The notes beneath the pieces are model-generated. The model saw nothing but the letters and a program-made list of their open reading frames with translations, did not search any database and had not been told where the DNA came from. A stretch of 34,704 bases of DNA from Gammaproteobacteria bacterium (lineage in GTDB: Bacteria > Pseudomonadota > Gammaproteobacteria > JABDBA01): the NCBI GenBank assembly GCA_013288885.1, contig JABDBA010000022.1, forward strand, positions 1 to 34,704, in the 5' to 3' direction. Every line of letters starts with the position of its first letter. Position 1 is the first letter of the stretch. A program made the position numbers and the translations under genes. This document shows positions 8,067 through 16,171 of this stretch, piece after piece.

Positions 8067-8832
8067 TGTTCATCCGCAGCGCTTCATACAACCCCTGCAA
8101 CACCAAATCCGGTGCGACGATGGAAAACACTTTTTCTTTTTCAAATAAGTTAGCAAAACCACCCGTGCCAATCACCACTGGTTTTTGTTTAGAAAAATTC
8201 TCTTGCGCGATACGCTGTGTCAATTCTTTGATTAACCCTAACTGACTGTAATACAGCCCCGATTGAATACCTTCAATAGTTGATCGCCCTACTACCACAT
8301 CAGGCTTCAAAATTTCTACCGGGAAAAGCTTTGCAGTATTGCTTTGCAAAGCATTCATCGAAATTCGAATGCCGGCCATAATCACGCCACCCAAATATTC
8401 TTTATCGGCTGATATCGCACACATCGTAGTGGCTGTGCCCAAATCGACAATAATTATATTTTGATTAGGATACAATTTAATAGCCGCAATTGCATTCGCG
8501 ATTCGATCGGCCCCTACTTCAATAGGATTACGATATTTAATCTTTAATCCAGTTTTTACACCCGCCTGCAATAAAAATGGATCAATATCAAAATATTTTA
8601 TACACGCTGAACGCAGAGAATAATCAACGCTCGGCACAACCGAACAAATAGCAATTTTTTTTATATCTTTGGTATTGATATCATTTTCACGCAAAACAGT
8701 TCTTAAAAAAATCCCCGAATCATCGGAAGAACCGCTTTGTTTAGTATCATGCCGAAAACGTAATTTGATTTTTTCCCCTTCGAAAACACCACCAAAGATC
8801 TGAGTATTACCCACGTCTAGACATAACAGCAT
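8050..8832 (-). CDS. coaX: Type III pantothenate kinase
   Basis: CoaX phosphorylates pantothenate to 4'-phosphopantothenate, the first step of coenzyme A synthesis, using a CoA-insensitive ASKHA-fold enzyme. The 260-aa product shows the three family motifs: the phosphate-binding DVGNT at residues 6-10, the GADR motif ([13 protein letters not shown], near 105), and IVDLGTATT near 128-136 with the catalytic Asp. Length matches the family (about 255 aa). The ATG at 8832 has AGGAG seven bases upstream and overlaps the last 16 bases of the MFS gene, so translation is probably coupled. The final GVRS residues come from a repeat element. The usual birA neighbour is absent. Confidence 0.95.
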   Translation of the reverse strand: MLLCLDVGNTQIFGGVFEGEKIKLRFRHDTKQSGSSDDSGIFLRTVLRENDINTKDIKKIAICSVVPSVDYSLRSACIKYFDIDPFLLQAGVKTGLKIKYRNPIEVGADRIANAIAAIKLYPNQNIIIVDLGTATTMCAISADKEYLGGVIMAGIRISMNALQSNTAKLFPVEILKPDVVVGRSTIEGIQSGLYYSQLGLIKELTQRIAQENFSKQKPVVIGTGGFANLFEKEKVFSIVAPDLVLQGLYEALRMNIGVRS

Positions 8833-10055
8833 AAATTTCTCCTCATTAACAATATCACCACCCCAATCGGCGCCAACAAAATCGGCAAACTAAAATGCAA
8901 TGCCGCTAATGCACCCCCCAACAAACCCGTCACCGCCCAAGCAATCGAAACAATGGCAAAACACAACCCCATCACCTTACCCTGATCATGCACCGAAACC
9001 GCATTAGAATAAAGCGCTGTGATCGCACAATAAGCCACCACATCGCCCATCGCAATCAAACACCCCGCTGCCCACAATAACCCTTTAGACAAAAACCAAG
9101 CCGGAAATTCAAGCGCCACAATCGCCAACCCAAATCCCACCACCATCGAGCAAACCGCACAAAAAATCATCTGCTGATGATTATAAATTCTATTTAACAA
9201 TTGCACCCCACCCGTTGCAGCAACCGCTAACCAGAATGCAATCAAACCTACAAATAACCCAATACTAAAAGGTTTAAAATTAAATTCCCCTTGTAACACC
9301 GGTGGCATGAATTGATAAAAAGTGCTCCAGCTTAACTGAATCAATAATAAAACCAGCGACAACTGCAAAATAACCGGATTAGTTAACAATGCTTTTATGC
9401 CTTTAAATTGAAACAACGCATTGGTGGTGGTCGTATGCGTTTCTTTAAAAGAAAAAAACGCGCGCAGAATTGCAATCGCAGCAAACACCGCTGCGATCAT
9501 GCAGGGTAGCGCAAAATTAATTTTATTAAAGAAAAAAGATTTGGCAAAATAACCAGCAATTATCGGCCCAGCAAATGCACCGATGGAAATAATAAATTGC
9601 AAATATCCCATTTGCACTACTTTTTCTGCGGGTGTTGTGACATCTGCCACGGTCGCTTGCGCTACCGGGTTCGTGCCCCAACACAACCCTTGCATTACCG
9701 CGCCCAATAAAACAAATGCTAATGTCCCCGATAAAATGCCGATGGTTGCAAAGATGGCAAATAAAAATGCGCCGCAAGCACCAATTAATAATACTTTGCG
9801 ACGGCCAAAATTATCTGAAACCAAACTCAGCAATGGCCCCACCGTCACACTACTGATAAATGAAAGCGCGATACAAACCCCATACCATAAACTACGGGTG
9901 GCATGACTCGCATCAGCAGCAAATAAGGCAGAACTTTTATCGAAAAAGATAAATGTTAAAATAGAAGGAAATAAGATGCTAAAACTGGTCTGATCGAATA
10001 AAATAACCGAAAACAGCGTTTTTAACTTTTTATGAATAATGGGTACCTGTCGCAT
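8817..10055 (-). CDS. MFS transporter (drug-resistance/sugar-efflux type)
   Basis: The 412-aa product is a 12-helix major facilitator of the inner membrane. The loop between helices 2 and 3 carries the MFS motif A as [20 protein letters not shown], with Asp and Gly-Arg-Arg conserved. A Pro/Gly-rich helix 5 segment ([19 protein letters not shown], near 155-173) matches motif C of the antiporter type, favouring efflux. Substrate cannot be predicted. The start at 10055 has GAGGA about nine bases upstream. It overlaps coaX by 16 bp, so the two are one transcription unit. It diverges from rsmJ across a 165-bp gap holding a REP-like repeat. Confidence 0.88.
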   Translation of the reverse strand: MRQVPIIHKKLKTLFSVILFDQTSFSILFPSILTFIFFDKSSALFAADASHATRSLWYGVCIALSFISSVTVGPLLSLVSDNFGRRKVLLIGACGAFLFAIFATIGILSGTLAFVLLGAVMQGLCWGTNPVAQATVADVTTPAEKVVQMGYLQFIISIGAFAGPIIAGYFAKSFFFNKINFALPCMIAAVFAAIAILRAFFSFKETHTTTTNALFQFKGIKALLTNPVILQLSLVLLLIQLSWSTFYQFMPPVLQGEFNFKPFSIGLFVGLIAFWLAVAATGGVQLLNRIYNHQQMIFCAVCSMVVGFGLAIVALEFPAWFLSKGLLWAAGCLIAMGDVVAYCAITALYSNAVSVHDQGKVMGLCFAIVSIAWAVTGLLGGALAALHFSLPILLAPIGVVILLMRRNLCCYV

Positions 10056-10138
10056 GGATCAAGTCCTCTAGTATTTTTAAGTACACCATCATAAAAGACC
10101 AAGCGTTATTTTGCAAGGACCGCATGTTTTGTCATTCT

Positions 10139-10176
10139 ATGTCGGATCCGTCGCTACGCGCCTTGATCCGACCTAC
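10139..10176 (-). repeat. 38-bp REP-like repeat, copy 2 (reverse orientation)
   Basis: This is the reverse complement of the unit at 4313-4350, differing at few positions (ATGTCGGATCC ... GGATCAAGG...CGACCTAC on the two strands). It lies in the divergent gap between the MFS gene and rsmJ, 44 bases before the rsmJ start. This is where the missing N-terminal codons of rsmJ would be expected. Confidence 0.8.
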
Positions 10177-10220
10177 ATTCTAATTATAGAATACGGCATA
10201 GTTTCCTAACCCTGATTCTA

Positions 10221-10820
10221 ATGTCAAAAACCCCCGGCTCTATTTACATCGACTTTTTATCCAGCGCAATGCAATACCGCCGTGCACGCGTTGGTCGTAA
10301 TAATGAGTTATTAGCCAAAGCTGTGGGAATCAAAAGTAATTATCGGCCGACGATTATTGATGCTACTGCCGGTTTGGGTGGTGATGCATTTATCTTGGCT
10401 TGTCTGGGTTGCAAAGTGCAGATGGTAGAACGATCATCCATTATTGCTGCATTGTTGCAAGATGGCATAGAGCGGTTATTAGCAGATGATAAATTTAAAG
10501 ATTTATCTTTTTCTTTGATCAATGCTGATGCCGTTGTTTATCTGCAACAATTAGAGCCGCAAAATTACCCTGATGTGGTTTATTTAGATCCCATGTACCC
10601 TGAGAAAAATAAAACCGCATTACCTAAAAAAGAAATGATATTTTTACGCGCCATTGTCGGCGATGATTTAGATGCCGATGGTTTATTGCAAGCTGCTTTG
10701 GCAGTTGCACAGAAACGTGTAGTGGTCAAACGTCATCGTCATGCACCGGAATTAGCCGGTAAAAAACCGAGCCATGTAATAAACGGCCGCTCACAACGGT
10801 TTGATGTGTATCTTAAATAA
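10221..10820 (+). CDS. rsmJ: 16S rRNA (guanine1516-N2)-methyltransferase RsmJ, short form
   Basis: RsmJ methylates N2 of G1516 in 16S rRNA. The 199-aa product contains the conserved core: a Y-x-D-F element, YRRARVGRNNELLAKAVGIK (about 18-37), motif I IDATAGLGGDAFILACLGC (about 47-65), ERSSIIAALLQDG, and the catalytic-region DPMYPEKNKTA near 117-127. The end has VVVKRHRHAPELAGKKPSH. E. coli RsmJ is about 250 aa, so roughly 45-50 N-terminal residues are missing. The frame stays open upstream but offers no ATG, GTG or TTG before running into the REP-like repeat, and no Shine-Dalgarno precedes the ATG at 10221. The SAM-binding core is intact, so activity is possible but uncertain. Confidence 0.88.
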   Translation: MSKTPGSIYIDFLSSAMQYRRARVGRNNELLAKAVGIKSNYRPTIIDATAGLGGDAFILACLGCKVQMVERSSIIAALLQDGIERLLADDKFKDLSFSLINADAVVYLQQLEPQNYPDVVYLDPMYPEKNKTALPKKEMIFLRAIVGDDLDADGLLQAALAVAQKRVVVKRHRHAPELAGKKPSHVINGRSQRFDVYLK

Positions 10821-10827
10821 TCAATAT

Positions 10828-11706
10828 CTACAAGGGTTCTTTCACTAGTTTCTTTTTAACTCCTGACAAATAATTTCTTTTAGTGCTCACTCTTTTCCCT
10901 GTTTTTGTTTCTAAATCTTTGCGAGCACTGCCAGCCACTTCTCCACCAGCGCGTGCGGCCGATCGATTTTCAATAAACCCTTGAGCATTTTTTTCTTTAG
11001 TAATTTCTGTAGTAGAAGCTTCTCCTAACATGCTAAAAATCAGTTCTAAATCTGTCATATGGTCGCGTAAATTTTCACGCTTAAGCCCCTTTAGCTTTTT
11101 GTATTCAGTCGGTGTAAATCCAAAAGTAGCTTTAGATATTTCAGCTGTTAAAATAGCATAATCATTTTTATCACCTACCTGGCGTTTTTTCCATTCATCA
11201 GTCAACTCTTCTCGTACTTGAATACCACGCATTCTTTTTTCAATCCAAGCATCAGAGTATCCTTTAGCTTTATAGATAGCGCGGGTACGCTTAGATGCCA
11301 ATTCTGGATCTTCTATTTCTTGTATACGTTCATAACCCACTTTAGCCAACCAGCGCTTGAATGGCTCAGCTTTGGGAGAAGGGATGGATTGAATAATGCG
11401 AAATAGACTTTCTGTATTTGCGCAATCTGTTTCTCTCATTTTCCCATCCAGTGCTTTTAATTTCAACTGTCGACAGATTGTCGACAGTTCAGATCCTTCT
11501 TCATCCTTTACCCTAACCTTCATTCTATACCAATAATCTCGAGCATTTAGGCTGTCAGTTAATACTTCAATCACGTCTATTACCGAAAACCACCAAACGT
11601 CGTCATGAAATATTCTCCTAATTTTATGGTTATGAAAAACAACTATATGGCCTTCTGAACTCGATTTAGCATCAATGTTATTTTTAGTGGGAAGTGTTTT
11701 TTTCAT
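10828..11706 (-). CDS. BRO-N domain protein, DinD/antirepressor-like
   Basis: The 292-aa product starts with a BRO-N domain (about 20-140: IRRIFHDDVWWFSVIDVIEVL, split as IRRIFHDDVWW and FSVIDVIEVLTDS, then RDYWYRMKVRVK). This fold is found in phage antirepressors and baculovirus Bro proteins. The C-terminal part has a conserved block also seen in DinD-like chromosomal proteins: YAILTAEISKATFGFTP, YKKLKGLKRENLRDHMTDLE and IFSMLGEASTTEI (about 185-240). A Lys/Arg-rich tail follows. DinD inhibits RecA filaments in E. coli, but this protein's role is unknown. The ATG at 11706 has GAAGAAGAA upstream. No other phage genes are nearby, so it is a stand-alone chromosomal copy. It ends eight bases from the convergent rsmJ stop. 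Confidence 0.82.
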   Translation of the reverse strand: MKKTLPTKNNIDAKSSSEGHIVVFHNHKIRRIFHDDVWWFSVIDVIEVLTDSLNARDYWYRMKVRVKDEEGSELSTICRQLKLKALDGKMRETDCANTESLFRIIQSIPSPKAEPFKRWLAKVGYERIQEIEDPELASKRTRAIYKAKGYSDAWIEKRMRGIQVREELTDEWKKRQVGDKNDYAILTAEISKATFGFTPTEYKKLKGLKRENLRDHMTDLELIFSMLGEASTTEITKEKNAQGFIENRSAARAGGEVAGSARKDLETKTGKRVSTKRNYLSGVKKKLVKEPL

Positions 11707-11762
11707 AAGTTTCTTCTTCTATACTTTAAAATTTATTCATTATGTTTTTTTGAAAAAAAACA

Positions 11763-12194
11763 TCATACGAAAAACGCAAGTCTTAATTGGTCTACTTTTT
11801 GGAAAAATTCAGTTATTTTATCATTCTCAAAAGGATAACTTAATCCAAATGATCCATTTTCAAAATTAACTAACACCTCAGTTTTCCCTTGTGCCAGATT
11901 AAAATCAATGCTAATTATCTTGCTAATAATAAAATTGGATGATTTTATTGCAGCAGTTGCGGTATCAATATCAATCTTTATTAAACGACGATCCGTGAGA
12001 ATATAAACGATAATTCCAGGTTTATTTTTTGTTAAATTAGCATCAATTTTTAGGTAATCAATCGGCATATCACCATTGACTATTAGTTTGATAAAAGCGC
12101 TAATTTTAGCGGCCTCATCTTTATTAGGGGATGATTTTATATCAGAAAAAATTTCTTTCGTGATCTCATCTAATATTTTGGTTTTTTCAGGCAT
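11763..12194 (-). CDS. Hypothetical protein, possible bacterial PH-like fold
   Basis: I do not recognise this 143-aa protein. It has no signal peptide or membrane helix. An N-terminal helical region (about 1-50) is followed by alternating beta-type segments: GIIVYILTDRRLIKIDID near 70-87 and KTEVLVNFENGSFGLSYPF near 104-122, then a C-terminal helix. The ILTDRRLIKIDI segment resembles the start of short bacterial PH-like domains (YdbT/bPH type), where a strand with T-D/N-x-R-L is typical; this is a weak analogy. A promoter-like pair lies upstream at 12234-12262. The AT-rich hairpin after its stop (around 11740-11761) separates it from the BRO-N gene. Confidence 0.6.
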   Translation of the reverse strand: MPEKTKILDEITKEIFSDIKSSPNKDEAAKISAFIKLIVNGDMPIDYLKIDANLTKNKPGIIVYILTDRRLIKIDIDTATAAIKSSNFIISKIISIDFNLAQGKTEVLVNFENGSFGLSYPFENDKITEFFQKVDQLRLAFFV

Positions 12195-12233
12195 GAACGA
12201 GGATTCTTTTAGTCTTTTTAGGCTATGTTTATT

Positions 12234-12262
12234 ATAATAAATATATTATTCTATAAATGCAA
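12234..12262 (-). promoter_or_regulatory. Candidate sigma70 promoter for the 143-aa hypothetical
   Basis: On the minus strand, TTGCAT (12262-12257) is followed after 17 bases by TATTAT (12239-12234). The core is very AT-rich and lies 40 bases upstream of the ATG at 12194. A TAGCC/GGCTA inverted pair (12269-12273 and 12221-12225) brackets it and could be an operator. Confidence 0.4.
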
Positions 12263-12307
12263 GTTTTTTAGCCTATAAAAGCAATTTGAAAATTGATGGC
12301 AAGATAG

Positions 12308-12327
12308 ATTCCCGCTTGCGCGGGAAT
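12308..12327. repeat. ATTCCCGC...GCGGGAAT hairpin repeat, copy 2
   Basis: ATTCCCGCTTGCGCGGGAAT is a 20-bp palindrome followed by GAGACA. It belongs with the copies at 4375-4394 and 33881-33900. It lies in the 262-bp gap between the 143-aa hypothetical and pnp, which otherwise holds only a promoter-like site and the hairpin next to pnp. Confidence 0.7.
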
Positions 12328-12427
12328 GAGACAAAAATACATGGATAAACATATATTGCAGTTAGTTTACGAAGACCGAGAAGTAAATGAGGCAAGAAAA
12401 TCCCCCCGCCTCGCTTGGCGCTCGGCG

Positions 12428-12448
12428 GCCCCCTTTTTCAAAGGGGGC
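12428..12448. repeat. C/G-tract hairpin repeat downstream of pnp
   Basis: GCCCCC pairs with GGGGGC around TTTTTCAAA. It sits nine bases past the pnp stop codon on the pnp transcript. It is the same dispersed hairpin as at 1650-1672 and 20628-20648. It could stabilise the 3' end of the pnp mRNA, but no T-run follows it on the minus strand, so an intrinsic terminator call is not justified. A GC-rich partial palindrome (CCGCC ... GGCGG) lies alongside at 12406-12428. Confidence 0.6.
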
Positions 12449-12456
12449 ATCAAAAA

Positions 12457-14568
12457 CTAACCCTCTACTGCAACCGTAGTAGTTGCATGTACATCGCGCA
12501 TGGTCAAACGAATACGACCTTGGCGATCGATTTCCAATACTTTGACTTGGATTTTTTGACCTTCGCTCAATCGGTCGCTAACTTTTTCGACACGTTCTTC
12601 AGCGATTTGCGAAATGTGTACTAAACCATCGCGACCAGGGAGAATAGTTACAAACGCACCAAAATCGGTGAGTTTTGCGACTACGCCGTCATACACTTTG
12701 CCTACTTCAACATCGGCTGTTACGCGTTTAATGCGTTCAAGCGCGTCGTTGCAAGCAGCTGCATCAGGTGTAGCGATACGCACTAAACCATCGTCGTTAA
12801 TATCGATAAGTGTGCCGGTTTCTTCGGTGATTTGACGAATAGTAGCGCCGCCTTTGCCGATTAAATCACGGATTTTATCCGGGTTAATACGCATAGTCAT
12901 AATGCGTGGTGCGTAATCAGAAATTTCTGTGCGCGGATGATTCAACGCGTGGTTCATAATTTCTAAAATATGCAAGCGCCCTTCTTTTGCTTGATGTAAT
13001 GCAGTTTCCATAATTTCTTTGGTGATGCCATCGATTTTAATATCCATTTGCAGTGCAGTCACACCATTCATGCTACCTGCTACTTTAAAATCCATATCGC
13101 CGAGATGATCTTCATCACCTAAAATATCGGTCAATACAGCAAAGCGATTGCCTTCTTTGATCAAGCCCATGGCAATACCAGCGACAGGTGCTTTAATCGG
13201 CACGCCAGCATCCATCAATGCTAAACTTGCGCCGCACACCGAAGCCATAGAACTAGAACCATTCGATTCAGTGATTTCAGAAACAATGCGCAATACATAG
13301 GGGAAAACATCTTCTTTCGGTAACACACCGATGATGGCACGTTTCGCTAAACGACCATGACCTATTTCCCGACGTTTAGGGCTGCCGACTTGGCCAGTTT
13401 CACCCACTGAGTACGGAGGAAAGTTATAATGCATCATGAACGGTTCGCGTGTTTCACCTTCTAACGCATCAATGATTTGCGCATCGCGATCGGTACCTAA
13501 TGTTATTACAACTAATGCTTGGGTTTCGCCGCGCGTGAATAATGCAGAACCGTGTGTGCGGGGTAACAAACCGGTATTTACCGTGATTGGACGCACCGTG
13601 CGTGTGTCGCGACCATCGATACGTGGTTTGCCTGCTAATATATTGCCGCGCACGATTTTTTCTTCCACGCCTGCAAAAATATGCTCGACCATTTTTTCAT
13701 TGATTTTCAATTCTTCATTCACATGCTTAGCAACTACTTGCTTACGCAGTGCATCAATTTTTGCTTTGCGTTCTAATTTTTCACGCAATTGATAAGCATC
13801 GGTCAATGACTCTTTGATTTCGCTGGTAACTTGTTCCAACAAATGATGATGCACAGTAGGTGGTTGCCAATCCCAGGCCGGTTTGCCTGCTTCTTTAGCC
13901 AATTCTTTAATAGCGTTAATGGCAGTTTGCATTTGCTGATGACCAAACATCACTGCGCCTAACATCACTTCTTCTGAAAGTTCTTTGGCTTCTGACTCTA
14001 CCATTAACACCGCTGATTCTGTGCCTGCTACTACGAGGTCAAGTTCTGATGTAACGAGTTGTTCAAAAGTAGGGTTCAAAATATATTGACCATTATGATA
14101 ACCCACACGTGCTGCGCCAATCGGGCCTTTGAAAGGTAAACCAGAAATAGCTAAGGCAGCAGATGCGCCTAATAAAGCAGGGATATCTGGATCAATTTCT
14201 GGATCCAACGATAACACGGTGGCGATAATTTGGATTTCGTTGTAGAACTCTTCGGGAAACAATGGGCGAATCGGGCGATCGATCAAACGAGAAGTTAAAG
14301 TTTCTTTTTCCGTCGGGCGACCTTCGCGTTTAAAATAGCCACCGGGAATACGGCCGGCGGCATAGGTGCGTTCTTGATAATGTACGGTGAGTGGGAAGAA
14401 ATCCATACCAGGCTGGGCTTCTTTGACACAAACCACGGTAACTAATACAACGGTGTGGCCCATGGTGACAAGTACAGCAGCTGTGGCTTGTCTTGCCATC
14501 GCTCCGGTTTCGATTTTGACGTTATGTAATCCATATTGAAAAGTTTTTTGAATGGCTGTTAGTGACAC
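12457..14568 (-). CDS. pnp: Polyribonucleotide nucleotidyltransferase (PNPase)
   Basis: PNPase is a trimeric 3'-to-5' phosphorolytic exoribonuclease and a core part of the degradosome. The 703-aa product has the complete layout. Two RNase PH-like domains span about 1-215 and 310-545, with [41 protein letters not shown] and the catalytic-domain [16 protein letters not shown]. An all-helical linker lies between them. A KH domain contains the GxxG loop [11 protein letters not shown] near 560, and an S1 domain starts near 620 ([19 protein letters not shown]). Length is standard. The start is GTG at 14568, with GAGGAA eight bases upstream. It follows rpsO on the same strand, the conserved rpsO-pnp order, with a large palindrome in the leader. 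Confidence 0.98.
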   Translation of the reverse strand: MSLTAIQKTFQYGLHNVKIETGAMARQATAAVLVTMGHTVVLVTVVCVKEAQPGMDFFPLTVHYQERTYAAGRIPGGYFKREGRPTEKETLTSRLIDRPIRPLFPEEFYNEIQIIATVLSLDPEIDPDIPALLGASAALAISGLPFKGPIGAARVGYHNGQYILNPTFEQLVTSELDLVVAGTESAVLMVESEAKELSEEVMLGAVMFGHQQMQTAINAIKELAKEAGKPAWDWQPPTVHHHLLEQVTSEIKESLTDAYQLREKLERKAKIDALRKQVVAKHVNEELKINEKMVEHIFAGVEEKIVRGNILAGKPRIDGRDTRTVRPITVNTGLLPRTHGSALFTRGETQALVVITLGTDRDAQIIDALEGETREPFMMHYNFPPYSVGETGQVGSPKRREIGHGRLAKRAIIGVLPKEDVFPYVLRIVSEITESNGSSSMASVCGASLALMDAGVPIKAPVAGIAMGLIKEGNRFAVLTDILGDEDHLGDMDFKVAGSMNGVTALQMDIKIDGITKEIMETALHQAKEGRLHILEIMNHALNHPRTEISDYAPRIMTMRINPDKIRDLIGKGGATIRQITEETGTLIDINDDGLVRIATPDAAACNDALERIKRVTADVEVGKVYDGVVAKLTDFGAFVTILPGRDGLVHISQIAEERVEKVSDRLSEGQKIQVKVLEIDRQGRIRLTMRDVHATTTVAVEG

Positions 14569-14613
14569 GGTTTTTTCCTCTTGGCTTTATAATAAATAGT
14601 AATGATACTGAAC

Positions 14614-14756
14614 AAAATAACTTCCTGTTATCAACCGGCTTGCCTGATGTCAACGCAGACGAAACTGCGTCCATGCGATCGTTGATTACGTCCATGTAAT
14701 CGACGGTCTGCTTTTGACATTCAGTCAATCCGTTCGATAACTTTGGAAGTTATTTT
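14614..14756. repeat. 143-bp imperfect palindrome in the pnp leader
   Basis: AAAATAACTTCC (14614-14625) pairs with GGAAGTTATTTT (14745-14756). The arms continue with mismatches through TTATCAACCGGCTTGCCTGATGTCAA-like sequence, opposed by the reverse complement of TTGACATTCAGTCAATCCG. A terminal part carries GCAGAC/GTCTGC and a small TTACGTCCATGTAA dyad. It lies 46 bases upstream of the pnp GTG, between it and the rpsO terminator. In E. coli a long stem in this spot is cut by RNase III to start PNPase autoregulation. The sequence also resembles the palindrome at 6601-6795, so it may be a repeat co-opted as a leader structure. Confidence 0.65.
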
Positions 14757-14777
14757 ATGTTTATTCCCAAGCAATAA

Positions 14778-14808
14778 AAATTAAGGCGAGTTTAACTCGC
14801 CTTAATTT
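14778..14808 (-). terminator. Intrinsic terminator of rpsO
   Basis: A perfect 15-bp stem pairs AAATTAAGGCGAGTT (14778-14792) with AACTCGCCTTAATTT (14794-14808) around one base. On the minus strand it lies 34 bases past the rpsO stop and is followed by TTTTT and ATTGC. The structure is strong and correctly oriented. Read-through would give an rpsO-pnp transcript, as known in enterobacteria. Confidence 0.85.
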
Positions 14809-14841
14809 CAATCTTGCTTTTCTTTCTCTCTCAACAATAAC

Positions 14842-15111
14842 TTAGCCACGTAACCCTAGTTCTTGAATTAAGGTCGTGTAGCGTGGTTTATTCACACGTT
14901 TTAAATAATCAAGCAATTTGCGGCGTTTGCTTACTTTTTCCAACAGACCACGACGTGAGTGGTGATCTTTTTTATGAGTAAGAAAATGATTGGTCAGATG
15001 TTCAATTTCTGCCGTCAATAGGGCAACTTGAACTTCTGGAGAACCGGTATCATTGGCTTGTCGTTGATATTTGGTTAAAATTTCTGCTGTTTCTGGTCTT
15101 GCTGACATCAT
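14842..15111 (-). CDS. rpsO: 30S ribosomal protein S15
   Basis: S15 binds 16S rRNA helices 20-22 in the small-subunit platform. The 89-aa product contains the family core: [53 protein letters not shown] and the ending [10 protein letters not shown]. The open frame extends upstream to 15240, but the extra 43 residues are not part of S15. A GAGGT lies about 10 bases upstream of the ATG at 15111 (a second ATG follows at 15108), and a promoter-like pair falls inside the extension. I therefore start at 15111, which gives the standard S15 length. It is followed by a strong terminator and then pnp. Confidence 0.95.
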   Translation of the reverse strand: MMSARPETAEILTKYQRQANDTGSPEVQVALLTAEIEHLTNHFLTHKKDHHSRRGLLEKVSKRRKLLDYLKRVNKPRYTTLIQELGLRG

Positions 15112-15147
15112 AGTATAATCTACCTCGGTTTCGCTAAATCGGCCTAC

Positions 15148-15176
15148 ATTGTAACGGGGTTGGTGTCCGGCTGCAA
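15148..15176 (-). promoter_or_regulatory. Candidate promoter for rpsO
   Basis: On the minus strand, TTGCAG (15176-15171) is 17 bases from TACAAT (15153-15148), which matches the -10 consensus in five of six positions. Transcription would start near 15141 and give a leader of about 30 bases before the ATG at 15111. This supports the short S15 start over the 132-codon frame. Confidence 0.4.
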
Positions 15177-15330
15177 TAGCATCTGTATAATTTACGCTAA
15201 ACGCGCTATGCTTTGTTAAAAACTCGCTCGCCATGCTCATTTATACCGCATAAACTCCGCTGGCTCGCTCGTTTTTGCCTCGCCTAGCATCGTTTATCGC
15301 AAATTTTATAGCTCATAGGCTCTATTTGAT

Positions 15331-16062
15331 ATGCTTAAAAAATCGGTTTTATTACAAGAAATAGGCGCACGCCTGTTTGAACGCCTGAATTTAATCCGTT
15401 TGCAGCCTCATTTTATCATTGAGCTAGGTACCGGCCAGGATTATTTTACCCAAAAGCTGCAAAAACGCTTTCAGCCGCCCCAGTTATGGGTGGTCGATAT
15501 CAGTCAAAATCTAAAATCAATGCCGCCCAAACGGCGGTGGTGGCAAAAACGGCCAGCGGTTATTTATGCCGAGGCAGGCAATATCCCCATCCCCGATCAT
15601 TCGGTTGATTTGATTTTTTCTAACCTAGCCCTTAATCACTGCAACAATCTGCCATTAGTCTTAAGCGAACTTAAAAGACTATTGACGCCTAATGGGTTGC
15701 TACATTTTTCTGTTTTTGGCCCCGACACGCTAAAAGAGTTACCTGCTGTTTCGCATTCGTTTATCGACATGCATGATATCGGAGATATTTTGCAACGTAA
15801 CCAGTTTACCGGCCCGGTGCTGAATATGGAAAGAATCTCCGTCGAGTACACTAACAAAACTAATCTAGAAGAGGATCTTATGGCCTTAGGCTTACAGCAA
15901 GCAGGCCTTTTACCCACCATCATCGAAAAATTCCCCACCACGTTTGAGGTTATCTATGGCCATGCCTGGGGATCACCCGCCCCCTCATCACTGGTCAAAA
16001 AATCACCGAATGAAATCCTGGTTCCGGTTTCACAACTTTTAAAAAATAAATCAATAAAATAA
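15331..16062 (+). CDS. BioC-like SAM methyltransferase
   Basis: The 243-aa product resembles malonyl-ACP O-methyltransferase BioC and its relative NDUFAF5. The N-terminus LLQEIGARLFERLNLIRLQP is typical of BioC, as is the segment FGPDTLKEL near residue 130, and the motif IV/post-I block FSNLALNHCNNLP lies near 90-102. BioC methylates malonyl-ACP to start pimelate synthesis for biotin. SAM motif I is unusual: IELGTGQDYF (about 29-38) instead of the common D-x-G-x-G-T-G, with Asp in place of the third Gly. No other biotin gene is adjacent. It may be a functional BioC or a diverged paralogue; the family call is firm, the reaction less so. No Shine-Dalgarno precedes the ATG. Confidence 0.75.
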   Translation: MLKKSVLLQEIGARLFERLNLIRLQPHFIIELGTGQDYFTQKLQKRFQPPQLWVVDISQNLKSMPPKRRWWQKRPAVIYAEAGNIPIPDHSVDLIFSNLALNHCNNLPLVLSELKRLLTPNGLLHFSVFGPDTLKELPAVSHSFIDMHDIGDILQRNQFTGPVLNMERISVEYTNKTNLEEDLMALGLQQAGLLPTIIEKFPTTFEVIYGHAWGSPAPSSLVKKSPNEILVPVSQLLKNKSIK

Positions 16063-16114
16063 TTCACAAAATCATAAATAGTGGTAGAATAATAATGCAT
16101 CGTAGATTTTGTGA
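16063..16114 (+). promoter_or_regulatory. Promoter with a candidate operator upstream of the S24-like regulator
   Basis: TTCACA (16063-16068) and TAGAAT (16085-16090) are separated by 16 bases. A 10-bp perfect inverted repeat, TCACAAAATC (16064-16073) and GATTTTGTGA (16105-16114), overlaps the -35 and lies just downstream of the -10. A repressor bound to both arms would block this promoter. The product of the downstream gene is a natural candidate for autoregulation. Binding is inferred, not shown. Confidence 0.45.
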
Positions 16115-16171
16115 TGCCCAAAACGATACTCTAAAATTGATCATTAACTTAACTCCATAAAAGTAGGTGCT

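Noticed and set aside
11675..11869. 64-codon plus-strand frame between the BRO-N gene and the hypothetical
   Set aside because: Phe/Leu/Ile/Lys-rich product of AT-rich sequence overlapping both minus-strand genes; no ribosome binding site.
10828..12194. Prophage remnant around the BRO-N and hypothetical genes
   Set aside because: No integrase, structural or replication genes and no attachment repeats; BRO-N/DinD-like genes often stand alone.
13436..13792. 118-codon plus-strand frame opposite pnp
   Set aside because: Antisense shadow of a strongly conserved gene, with Ser/Asn/Arg-rich nonsense composition.
15112..15240. N-terminal 43-codon extension of the rpsO frame
   Set aside because: The extra residues do not resemble S15. 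A ribosome binding site and a promoter-like pair lie within it, and the short form has the standard S15 length.
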